A stretch of DNA of 5,897 nt. It comes from Selenomonadales bacterium. GTDB taxonomy: Bacteria; Bacillota; Negativicutes; RGIG982. The translations under genes and the position numbers were made by a program. The notes beneath the pieces are model-generated. The model was not told the origin of the DNA. It worked only from the letters and a program-made list of their open reading frames with translations, and searched no databases. Location of the stretch: assembly GCA_017390595.1 (NCBI GenBank), contig JAFPBC010000121.1, positions 1-5,897 on the forward strand. The letters run 5' to 3'. Positions 1-5,800 of the stretch are shown here, one piece after another. How positions within the stretch are numbered: position 1 is the first letter of the stretch; every line of letters starts with the position of its first letter.

Positions 1-46
<46 letters not shown>

Positions 47-54
47 TCTAGAAT

Positions 55-129
55 TGGAGCGGGAAACGAGATTCGAACTCGCGACCCTCGCCTTGGCAAG
101 GCGATGCTCTACCGCTGAGCTATTCCCGC
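55..129 (-). tRNA. tRNA-Gly (GCC)
   Basis: This is a complete 75-nt cloverleaf. The acceptor strands GCGGGAA and TTCCCGC pair, the anticodon stem CGCCT-type arm encloses loop TTGCCAA with anticodon GCC, and the T-loop carries the standard GTTCGAATC. The discriminator is U and the CCA end is encoded in the DNA. It lies third in the cluster, 5 nt after tRNA-Phe and 8 nt before tRNA-Cys, with no room for separate promoters. Confidence 0.97.
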
Positions 130-134
130 TTGAA

Positions 135-210
135 TGGTGCCTCAGGACGGAATCGAACCGCCGACACGGGGATTTTCAATCCCCTGCTCTACCAACTGAG
201 CTACCGAGGC
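135..210 (-). tRNA. tRNA-Phe (GAA)
   Basis: This is a complete 76-nt cloverleaf. Acceptor strand GCCTCGG pairs with CTGAGGC, with one mismatched or wobble position. The anticodon stem GGGGA/TCCCC closes loop TTGAAAA with anticodon GAA for phenylalanine. The T-loop GGTTCGATTCC is standard, the discriminator is A, and CCA is encoded. It follows tRNA-Asp by 4 nt in the same transcription unit. Confidence 0.97.
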
Positions 211-214
211 AAGA

Positions 215-291
215 TGGCGACCCGGAAGGGACTCGAACCCTCGACCTCCGCCGTGACAGGGCGGCATTCTAACCAACTAAACTACCGGGCC
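215..291 (-). tRNA. tRNA-Asp (GTC)
   Basis: This is a complete 77-nt cloverleaf. The acceptor strands GGCCCGG and CCGGGTC pair with one G-U wobble. The anticodon stem CCGCC/GGCGG encloses loop CTGTCAC, anticodon GTC for aspartate. The discriminator is G, the usual identity base for tRNA-Asp, and CCA is encoded. It is the first gene of the cluster, about 30 nt downstream of the start predicted from the promoter at 328-356. Confidence 0.97.
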
Positions 292-327
292 ATTTTCATT
301 TGTTATCGCCGTGTGACGACATATAAT

Positions 328-356
328 AATTTACCGCATATCCGAGATTTTGTCAA
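328..356 (-). promoter_or_regulatory. sigma-A-type promoter of the tRNA cluster
   Basis: The minus strand has a perfect -35 TTGACA (351-356), a 17-bp spacer and a -10 TAAATT (328-333). Transcription would start near position 321, about 30 nt before tRNA-Asp, and run through Asp, Phe, Gly and Cys. The match and spacing are strong, and the location directly before a stable-RNA operon supports it. The start site is inferred. Confidence 0.7.
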
Positions 357-432
357 CCCTTTTTTGATATTATTTTTAAATTTTCCCAAAAAAGATATTA
401 TCCTTTTTCCATGCGATAAAACATTATGTTCC

Positions 433-1125
433 TTAACCTTTACTGCTCGATGCGTCTATTTCTTTTCTGACTTTTTCGAGCATCGGGATAAAGTTCTCTT
501 TCATTTTCCGTGACAGCTCTTCGATCTCTACTGCATCGAACTCGGTGATCAATCGAGGCATTTTCAATACACGAAGCTCACCGAAAAACTCATCGCGATA
601 AATGTTGTAATACAGGGCAAAATTACTTTCCGAAACGAAGTCAGTATAATCAAGGATCAAAAAAGAGCCGTTGATGATACGAATCGAGGAGTTCGGATGA
701 ACGAATAAGTCAAATCCCAATATCGATTGCGGCAATTCTGCAATATAATCCCAAGTTGCGATCCCCTTTTCCGCGAAGATCGTACCAAGTTCTTCTTGCG
801 GGAATCGACGCAGCTTGCGTAGGGATGTTGCCATACCATCATGAAGCATTCGCTTGAGTTCCGCCAAGTCGCTTGTTATGTAGTCTATCTGACAAAACAG
901 ATTCAGCCCGATCTCTTCTTGCGCATGGTATTCTCCGAGCGACGCATTGTAGATCACAAAAAACTTCCGATGGATCGATTTGTCTTCATACGTAAACAGT
1001 CTGTAAAAGCCGTCTATTATCTCTTGGTCGATCGTTAGTCGGAATCCTTCTAATTCTTTCGGAAGCTCCGCAAAGTAATCCCATTCTTCTATTTGATTGC
1101 GTATTTCATCTTTTATTTTACTCAT
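433..1125 (-). CDS. uncharacterised protein with two copies of a ~95-residue module
   Basis: I do not recognise this 230-residue protein. It starts at an ATG preceded by a GGTGATG ribosome-binding site about 8 nt upstream, and it has no signal peptide, membrane span or cysteine cluster, so it is probably cytoplasmic. Its clear feature is an internal duplication. Residues 14-105 and 124-219 both begin with W-D-Y-x-A-E-L-P followed by G-F nine residues after the Trp-Asp-Tyr start. They share I-x-x-G, Y-x-D, F-x-x-x-Y-N and E-[YF] positions in the same order, and each ends in an acidic/basic amphipathic helix. The second copy is about four residues longer in the middle. The C-terminus is Ser/Lys rich. 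The gene stands alone between the terminator at 1184-1215 and the tRNA promoter, with its own likely promoter. No catalytic motif is visible, and the function is unknown. Confidence 0.85.
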   Translation of the reverse strand: MSKIKDEIRNQIEEWDYFAELPKELEGFRLTIDQEIIDGFYRLFTYEDKSIHRKFFVIYNASLGEYHAQEEIGLNLFCQIDYITSDLAELKRMLHDGMATSLRKLRRFPQEELGTIFAEKGIATWDYIAELPQSILGFDLFVHPNSSIRIINGSFLILDYTDFVSESNFALYYNIYRDEFFGELRVLKMPRLITEFDAVEIEELSRKMKENFIPMLEKVRKEIDASSSKG

Positions 1126-1139
1126 GATTTCATCACCAA

Positions 1140-1167
1140 ATTATTATTATTCAAGCAAGCTTGTCAA
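1140..1167 (-). promoter_or_regulatory. likely promoter of the duplicated-module gene
   Basis: The minus strand has a perfect -35 TTGACA (1162-1167), a 16-bp spacer and -10 AATAAT (1140-1145, five of six consensus bases), inside an ATT/AAT triplet run that also offers nearby alternative -10 registers. It lies between the upstream terminator and the start codon, where a promoter is required. With this -10, transcription would begin near 1133, within or just at the ribosome-binding site (1134-1137), so the leader would be extremely short. A slightly upstream -10 register would relieve that. Confidence 0.45.
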
Positions 1168-1183
1168 AACCCTGCCCAAATAA

Positions 1184-1215
1184 AAAAATACGACATCAAA
1201 AGATGTCGTATTTTT
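1184..1215 (-). terminator. intrinsic terminator after oadB
   Basis: Perfect 14-bp arms (1184-1197 and 1202-1215) enclose an AAAA/TTTT tetraloop. The core is ATACGACATC paired with GATGTCGTAT, and on the minus strand the stem ends in a run of seven T. It starts 4 nt after the oadB stop codon, so it ends that transcript and isolates the gene at 433-1125. The plus strand also ends the stem in T, so it could work in both directions. Confidence 0.92.
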
Positions 1216-1218
1216 ATT

Positions 1219-2337
1219 TTATTGGAACATGGCAAGCATCGTACCTGCGGCGACCGCAGTACCGATGACACCTGCAACATTCGGACCCATTGCATGCATT
1301 AAGAGGAAGTTGCTGGGGTTGGCTTTTTGACCTTCGATCTGACATACACGAGCTGCCATCGGAACAGCCGATACACCTGCTGCACCAATGATCGGATTGA
1401 TCCTGCCTCCACTCAGTTTGCACATTACTTTACCGAGGAGCACGCCCGCTGCCGTACCGACTGCAAATGCAACTAAGCCGAGCAAGATGATCTTGATCGT
1501 CTCGATCTGCAGGAATCCTTCAGCAGACATCGTAAGACCGGTACCAAGACCCAAGAAAATGGTAACTGTATTGATGAGAGAGTTCTGTGCCGTATCCGAC
1601 AAACGATCCGTTACACCGGATTCTCTGAAGAGGTTACCAAGCATCAACATACCGATCAAGGAAGCGATCGACGGCAAAAGAAGGCTGATCACGATCGTCG
1701 TTACGACCGGGAACGCGATACGTTCAAACTTCGTTACTTGACGAAGCTGACCCATTTCGATCTCACGTTCTTTTTGCGTTGTCAAGAGACGAATGATCGG
1801 CGGCTGAATGAGAGGTACGAGCGACATATAAGAATATGCCGCAACAGCGATCGCACCCAAAAGATGCGGAGCCAATTTGATCGTCATGTAAATTGCAGTC
1901 GGACCATCAGCACCGCCGATGATACCGATCGCAGAAGCTTCCTGTGCACTAAAGCCAATAAGCATAGCGCCCGCAAGCGCAATGAATACACCGAATTGCG
2001 CCGCCGCACCCAAGAACAACATTCTCGGATTGGCAATGAGCGGACCGAAGTCAGTCATGGCGCCAACGCCCAAGAAAATGAGCGGTGGGAATATCTCATG
2101 TTGAATCCCGTATCCGATCGCAGACATGACCCCCGGCTGGTCAAATCCTGTGTTCGGGAAGTTTGCCAAAATACAACCAAATGCGATCGGGCCTAAGAGA
2201 AGAGGTTCAAATTTTTTACCGAATGCCAAGTAGAGAAGAATCAAGCCGACTGCAATCATGGTAACATTGCCTAATGTCAAGCCGGCATATCCACTGTCTG
2301 CCCATACTTGAGATATTGCTACACCAAAAATATCCAC
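1219..2337 (-). CDS. oadB: sodium-translocating decarboxylase, membrane beta subunit (OadB/GcdB/MmdB family)
   Basis: This integral membrane subunit decarboxylates carboxybiotin and uses the energy to pump Na+ outward. The 372-residue protein is strongly hydrophobic, with many membrane spans. The key residues defined in Klebsiella OadB all appear at a constant offset of 59: D144 in GGADGPT (D203), Y170 (Y229), N314 and G318 in NPIIGAAG (N373, G377), S323 (S382) and R330 (R389). It therefore looks fully functional. It is the short form, without the extra N-terminal residues of the 433-residue Klebsiella protein. The start is GTG, with AAAGGGTGA about 7 nt upstream, 26 nt after the stop of the small upstream gene. 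The family cannot by itself separate oxaloacetate, methylmalonyl-CoA and glutaconyl-CoA decarboxylases, and no alpha or biotin subunit lies nearby to decide. The gene symbol names the family, not a proven substrate. Confidence 0.95.
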   Translation of the reverse strand: MDIFGVAISQVWADSGYAGLTLGNVTMIAVGLILLYLAFGKKFEPLLLGPIAFGCILANFPNTGFDQPGVMSAIGYGIQHEIFPPLIFLGVGAMTDFGPLIANPRMLFLGAAAQFGVFIALAGAMLIGFSAQEASAIGIIGGADGPTAIYMTIKLAPHLLGAIAVAAYSYMSLVPLIQPPIIRLLTTQKEREIEMGQLRQVTKFERIAFPVVTTIVISLLLPSIASLIGMLMLGNLFRESGVTDRLSDTAQNSLINTVTIFLGLGTGLTMSAEGFLQIETIKIILLGLVAFAVGTAAGVLLGKVMCKLSGGRINPIIGAAGVSAVPMAARVCQIEGQKANPSNFLLMHAMGPNVAGVIGTAVAAGTMLAMFQ

Positions 2338-2363
2338 GTATTATCACCCTTTATTTCTTTCAA

Positions 2364-2618
2364 TCATTGTCTTTCTGTCAGTTCTTGATCCATAACCGTT
2401 TCATAATCTACAAGCTCTGCTTCTTCCTGCGTCAATCTCGGTTCTTCCACAACAACAGGAGCAACATAGATCGGAGCAGACGGCTGCGGTTCTTCTTGCA
2501 CCGAATTTTTTGTTGGATCAAGCTTATGAATCAATTCAATTACAAGTCCTAACAAAAAAAGCACAACAAAAACGATCGCCATATTCACGACCATGATCAT
2601 CATAGGATTGTCTGTCAT
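2364..2618 (-). CDS. OadG-like small membrane subunit of a sodium-pumping decarboxylase
   Basis: This 84-residue protein has an N-terminal membrane span (about residues 7-30, rich in V, L, I and F), a short basic stretch (HKLDPTK), a Pro/Ala/Val linker (about 41-60) and an acidic tail ending in TERQ. That layout, and its place immediately before oadB, match the gamma (OadG) or delta (MmdD/GcdD) subunits, which anchor and stabilise the decarboxylase complex at the membrane. No His-rich zinc-binding tail, as in Klebsiella OadG, is seen. The ATG start is preceded by GAAGGTGA about 6 nt upstream. The gene is co-transcribed with oadB (26-nt gap). Assignment rests on architecture and context more than on sequence motifs. 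Confidence 0.8.
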   Translation of the reverse strand: MTDNPMMIMVVNMAIVFVVLFLLGLVIELIHKLDPTKNSVQEEPQPSAPIYVAPVVVEEPRLTQEEAELVDYETVMDQELTERQ

Positions 2619-2661
2619 ACATTCACCTTCTTTTAGTCTTAGATAGAAACATTATCATAAA

Positions 2662-2677
2662 AAAACGTTGTCGTTTT
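2662..2677. promoter_or_regulatory. small inverted repeat, possible operator, before the oadG-like gene
   Basis: AAAACG (2662-2667) and CGTTTT (2672-2677) form 6-bp arms around TTGT. The site lies about 45 bp upstream of the start codon, inside the leader if the promoter at 2726-2755 is used. The form resembles operators of dimeric repressors that read a central CG on each arm, but no specific regulator can be named. In RNA the stem would be weak. Confidence 0.25.
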
Positions 2678-2725
2678 GTTTATTATCATATTTTCAGATT
2701 ATTAAATGTTTCTTGTATTAGATTT

Positions 2726-2755
2726 ATTTTAGCATAACATGAAAAAAAACAGCAA
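2726..2755 (-). promoter_or_regulatory. possible extended -10 promoter for the oadG-like gene and oadB
   Basis: On the minus strand, TGCTAAAAT (2726-2734) is an extended -10 with five of six hexamer bases matching consensus. A partial -35 TTGCTG (2750-2755) lies 18 bp upstream and falls inside the stem of the hydF terminator. The resulting leader would be about 100 nt. Two ATGATAAT sequences closer to the gene are alternative -10 elements but lack a -35. Confidence 0.3.
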
Positions 2756-2783
2756 TATGATTTTTTCATATTGCTGTTTTTTT
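2743..2783 (-). terminator. intrinsic terminator after hydF
   Basis: Perfect 18-bp arms (2743-2760 and 2766-2783) surround a 5-nt loop. The core is CAGCAATATGA with TCATATTGCTG, flanked by A and T runs so that the stem is followed by T on either strand. It begins 5 nt past the hydF stop codon and separates the hydrogenase-maturation operon from the decarboxylase pair. The symmetric A/T flanks would allow bidirectional action. Confidence 0.92.
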
Positions 2784-2788
2784 CTCGT

Positions 2789-3979
2789 TTACCACACGAT
2801 TTTATCAAGAATTCCGCTCAAATATGCTAATACAACACCGTAATTCGACATCGGCACACCTTGCTTTTGTGCAGATTCCACTCGCGAGAGTACATATTTA
2901 CGATTAAACATACAAGCACCGCATTGAATGATAAGATCATAGCCTGTCAAATCTGTTGGGAAATCAACACCCGATACATGATGTATCGTAAGCCCTTCTC
3001 CAACTTTTTTCTTAAGCATACGAGGCAATTTTACCCGTCCGATATCTTCATGAAGCGGCGCGTGCGTACACGCTTCCGCGATCAATACCTTCGACTTTTC
3101 TGTCAGACTTTCTATCACAGCGGCACTTTCCGCAAAAAAGGCAAGATCGCCTTTATACTGAGCGAACAATACTGAAAATGAAGTCAGCATGCTTTCTTTC
3201 GGTTTTTTCTCATAGACAGTCTTAAACACCTGCGAATCGGTAATGATGAGCTTGGGCGGACGAGACATCGCCCGAAGCGCTTCATCCATCTTGTCCGTCG
3301 TTGTGCTCATGACGATACACTTCGTATCAAGAAGTTCGCGAAGAGTCTGTACCTGAGGTAAGATAAGACGTCCTTTAGGTGCTTGTATATCTTGCGGCAT
3401 AACAAGAAGCACAAGATCGCCATCGTCGACGAGATTACCTGTAATACGGATCGCATCATAATCTTCGGGCAAATGATAGATGATAGCTTCTCTGATCTTT
3501 TCAACACCCTTCTTCTCCAATGCACTTACAAGAAGCGCATCACGACCTACTTTCGCACGAATACTTGCTTGCAATTCAGTCGTATCGCCAAGAATATCTA
3601 TCTTGTTGATAACAGGGATAACAGGTGTCTTACGTTTCTTCAGATCGGCGACCCATGCAAATTCCATCGAAGGATCTCCGCTGCCAAATACAACGATAGC
3701 AATATCGGTACGTTCAAGCGCGTCACGCGTTTTGGCAACACGCATCGCACCAAGTTCACCCTCATCATCAAAACCTGCTGTATCAATAAATACGCACGGC
3801 CCGATACCATGTATCTCCATCGCCTTATAGACTGGGTCGGTCGTCGTACCCGCGACATCAGAGACGAGTGCGATCTCTTGTCCCGTGAGTGCATTGACAA
3901 GCGAAGATTTCCCACTGTTGCGCTTACCGAACAGACCGATATGGAGCCGTTCGGCACGCGGTGTATCTTGTAAACTCAT
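2789..3979 (-). CDS. hydF: HydF, [FeFe]-hydrogenase maturation GTPase and scaffold
   Basis: HydF carries the assembled 2Fe precursor and delivers it to apo-hydrogenase in the cytoplasm. The 396 residues have the normal family length and layout. The N-terminal Era/TrmE-like GTPase domain has Walker A GKRNSGKS (18-25), switch threonines 45-47, G3 DTAG (66-69), G4 NKID (125-128) and G5 SAL (152-154). A middle dimerisation domain follows. The C-terminal iron-sulfur domain has C304-T-H306 and, 46 residues on, C353-G-A-C356, the expected ligands for the [4Fe-4S] cluster. The ATG is preceded by a near-perfect AGGAGG. It starts 17 nt after the hydG stop, so the two are translated from one transcript. 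No defect is seen. Confidence 0.97.
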   Translation of the reverse strand: MSLQDTPRAERLHIGLFGKRNSGKSSLVNALTGQEIALVSDVAGTTTDPVYKAMEIHGIGPCVFIDTAGFDDEGELGAMRVAKTRDALERTDIAIVVFGSGDPSMEFAWVADLKKRKTPVIPVINKIDILGDTTELQASIRAKVGRDALLVSALEKKGVEKIREAIIYHLPEDYDAIRITGNLVDDGDLVLLVMPQDIQAPKGRLILPQVQTLRELLDTKCIVMSTTTDKMDEALRAMSRPPKLIITDSQVFKTVYEKKPKESMLTSFSVLFAQYKGDLAFFAESAAVIESLTEKSKVLIAEACTHAPLHEDIGRVKLPRMLKKKVGEGLTIHHVSGVDFPTDLTGYDLIIQCGACMFNRKYVLSRVESAQKQGVPMSNYGVVLAYLSGILDKIVW

Positions 3980-3996
3980 ATACGCTCCTCCTTTTC

Positions 3997-5415
3997 TTAG
4001 AAACGGAAGTCACGTTTACCGTCATGAAGTTCTTTCAGATGTTCTTCGGCGATCGCACGCACTTTCGGATTCGTGATGCGCGTGATCTCTTCACGAATGA
4101 CTTTTTCACCTTTTTCTTGTGTATCTTTCGATGCATAATCTTCCAGATATTCTTTGAGTGTCATAAGAGCGTTCGGCTGACAGCAGTTGACGATCTGCCC
4201 CGATTTCAACAAGCTCATGAAACGGTCGCCTGTTCTGCCTTCGCGGTAACAAGCCGTGCAGAAACTCGGAATATAACCGAGCGTCAAAAGCCAATTGACG
4301 ACTTCATCAAGCGTACGATTGTCGCTGATCTCGAACTGAGCCGAGTTGTCGTCTTCGGCTTCTTTTTCTACATAGCCGCCGACACTTGTGCTGGAATCGC
4401 CGCTGATCTGCGACACACCAAGCTCAAGCACACGTTCTCTCGTTGCTTTCGATTCGCGTGTGGAGATGATCATACCCGTATACGGCACAGCGATGCGAAT
4501 GATAGCAACGATCTTTTCGAATATCTCATCAGAGATCGCATTCGTGAATTCGGACGGGTCAATATCATCAGCAGGGCGAATACGCGGTACGCTGATCGTA
4601 TGCGGACCTACACCGAACGCCGCTTCCAAATGTTCTGCGTGCATCAAGAGACCCACAAGATCATAGCGGTACATATTGAGACCAAAGAGTACACCGATAC
4701 CGACATCATCGATACCACCTTCCATCGCGCGGTCCATTGCTTCCGTATGATATGCATAATCATGTTTCGGACCCGTCGGATGAAGCATTTCATAATTTTC
4801 TTTGTGATACGTTTCTTGGAACAAGATATACGTGCCGATGCCGGCATCTTTTAACTTACGATAATTTTCAACTGTCGTTGCCGCAATGTTGACATTCACG
4901 CGACGGATAGCACCGTTTTTATGCTTGATAGAGTAGATCGTTTTGATGCTTTCGAGTACGTATTCGATCGGGTTGTTGATCGGGTCTTCGCCTGTCTCGA
5001 GCGCAAGGCGTTTATGACCCATATCCTGAAGTGCAATGACTTCACGTTTGATATCTTCCTGCGACAATTTTTTACGCGAGATGTTTTTATTTTTGAAATG
5101 ATACGGGCAGTACACACAACCGTTGATGCAGTAGTTGGACAGATAAAGCGGCGCAAACATGACGATACGATTGCCATAGAATTTTTGCTTGATATCACGC
5201 GCCAACTTGAACATTTCTTGATTGAGATCGTCAAGCTCACATTCAAGAAGCACGGCTGCTTCACGATGCGTAACACCTTCGCATTTTCTTGCTTTTTCAA
5301 TGATCGACTCGATCAATTCGCGGTTCGTTTTATTTTCCTTAGCATACGCGATCGATTCCAAGATCTCTCCATGATGGATAAATTCTGTTGCAACTTTCGA
5401 TTTCGGATTATACAT
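3997..5415 (-). CDS. hydG: HydG, radical SAM tyrosine lyase for [FeFe]-hydrogenase maturation
   Basis: HydG cleaves tyrosine with S-adenosylmethionine and yields p-cresol plus CO and cyanide, which it loads onto iron as the synthon for the hydrogenase 2Fe subcluster. The 472-residue length is usual. The radical SAM cluster motif is C96-x3-C100-x2-C103 within NYCINGCVYC. The C-terminal motif that separates HydG from ThiH is present as C386-T-A-C389 followed exactly 22 residues later by C412 (CCQPN), and it binds the auxiliary iron-sulfur cluster. The GE(D) motif after the first strand region (ETGEDP, 140-145) is also typical of the radical SAM fold. The start is ATG with an AAGAAGAG-like ribosome-binding site. 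It lies 20 nt after the small regulator and 17 nt before hydF, so these form one operon. Confidence 0.97.
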   Translation of the reverse strand: MYNPKSKVATEFIHHGEILESIAYAKENKTNRELIESIIEKARKCEGVTHREAAVLLECELDDLNQEMFKLARDIKQKFYGNRIVMFAPLYLSNYCINGCVYCPYHFKNKNISRKKLSQEDIKREVIALQDMGHKRLALETGEDPINNPIEYVLESIKTIYSIKHKNGAIRRVNVNIAATTVENYRKLKDAGIGTYILFQETYHKENYEMLHPTGPKHDYAYHTEAMDRAMEGGIDDVGIGVLFGLNMYRYDLVGLLMHAEHLEAAFGVGPHTISVPRIRPADDIDPSEFTNAISDEIFEKIVAIIRIAVPYTGMIISTRESKATRERVLELGVSQISGDSSTSVGGYVEKEAEDDNSAQFEISDNRTLDEVVNWLLTLGYIPSFCTACYREGRTGDRFMSLLKSGQIVNCCQPNALMTLKEYLEDYASKDTQEKGEKVIREEITRITNPKVRAIAEEHLKELHDGKRDFRF

Positions 5416-5435
5416 ACTTATCTCTTCTTTCCTGT

Positions 5436-5693
5436 TTATTTTTCTTGTGGCATTTTCGAATATACCGTTTTGGCGGTAACATTCGGGATCATACCGAGTT
5501 TTCCCGATAATGCACTGATGCGCGCTTGCGGTGCATCGAGCACGATACTGATAATAGATACAGATTGCTTCGGATACGGAAGCCCCATCCGTCCCACGAT
5601 ATCCTCGCGATATTCATGGAGCACTTGATTGACTTTTTCTACTGCTGTATCCGAGCCGATAATAATGCCTAATAAGGCAACCCTTGTTTCCAA
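5436..5693 (-). CDS. TM1266-like iron-only hydrogenase system regulator (putative)
   Basis: This 85-residue protein has the signature of the small family that accompanies [FeFe]-hydrogenase maturation genes: an N-terminal strand (RVALLGIIIG), a helix (about 15-30), GRMGLPY (34-40), a second strand (VSIISIVLD) and the SGKLGMIPNVTAKTVYSK ending (63-80). The family has a ferredoxin-like/ACT-like fold related to the NikR C-terminal domain and is thought to be regulatory. It lacks a DNA-binding domain, so how it would act is unknown. The start is TTG, supported by GAGGGTGAG a few nt upstream and by the absence of an in-frame ATG before residue 36. It is the first gene of the operon, 20 nt before hydG. 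Confidence 0.88.
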   Translation of the reverse strand: METRVALLGIIIGSDTAVEKVNQVLHEYREDIVGRMGLPYPKQSVSIISIVLDAPQARISALSGKLGMIPNVTAKTVYSKMPQEK

Positions 5694-5716
5694 GCTCTCA
5701 CCCTCTTCAAAACAAA

Positions 5717-5747
5717 AATTCCCTATACCGATAAGGCATAGGGAATT
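5717..5747 (-). terminator. terminator-like hairpin in the leader of the hyd operon
   Basis: Ten-base-pair arms (AATTCCCTAT 5717-5726; ATAGGGAATT 5738-5747) are extended by CC/GG at 5728-5729 and 5735-5736. On the minus strand the stem is followed by TTTG and TTTT. The structure ends about 23 nt before the TTG start, which leaves no space for a promoter between it and the ribosome-binding site. It is therefore either a 5' leader attenuator or stabilising hairpin of the hyd transcript, or the terminator of an upstream unit that the hyd transcript has to read through. Confidence 0.7.
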
Positions 5748-5800
5748 GGCGCATCATTATATCATGATATAACATACGAACATATCTCATGCCTTTATCG
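5729..5800. repeat. ~72-bp imperfect dyad centred on a perfect 16-bp palindrome
   Basis: The centre, TTATATCATGATATAA (5757-5772), is a perfect palindrome. The outer arms CGATAAGGCAT (5729-5739) and ATGCCTTTATCG (5789-5800) are reverse complements apart from one inserted base. Their midpoint falls within a base of the palindrome centre (about 5764.5). The segments between match at roughly seven of 17 positions, so the symmetry is nested and partly decayed. The palindrome overlaps the likely -10 of the hyd operon, so a dimeric regulator binding here could block or reposition RNA polymerase. Confidence 0.6.
5756..5764 (-). promoter_or_regulatory. extended -10 promoter of the hyd maturation operon
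   Basis: On the minus strand TGATATAAT gives a perfect TATAAT (5756-5761) with an upstream TGn extension. No convincing -35 lies 16-18 bp upstream, as is usual for extended -10 promoters. Transcription would begin near 5749, just before the hairpin at 5717-5747, giving a leader of about 56 nt. A weaker alternative uses TTGACC (5804-5809) with a poor -10 near 5781-5786. Confidence 0.5.

Noticed and set aside
366..408. Direct repeat GATATTAT (366-373, 394-401) and a weak A/T hairpin after the duplicated-module gene
   Set aside because: The repeat is short and AT-rich, and the hairpin has only a few non-A/T pairs with a bulge, so I do not call a terminator or an operator.
3383..3973. 196-codon open frame on the plus strand opposite hydF
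   Set aside because: It is antisense to the GTPase domain of HydF, with no ribosome-binding site of note and no domain.
3961..4854. 297-codon open frame on the plus strand, antisense to hydG
   Set aside because: It lies wholly opposite a clear HydG reading frame with intact cluster motifs, has no recognisable domain, and is explained by codon bias of the true gene.
4921..5628. 235-codon open frame on the plus strand across hydG and the regulator
   Set aside because: It spans two real minus-strand genes and their junction, and its product resembles no family I know; it is an antisense shadow.
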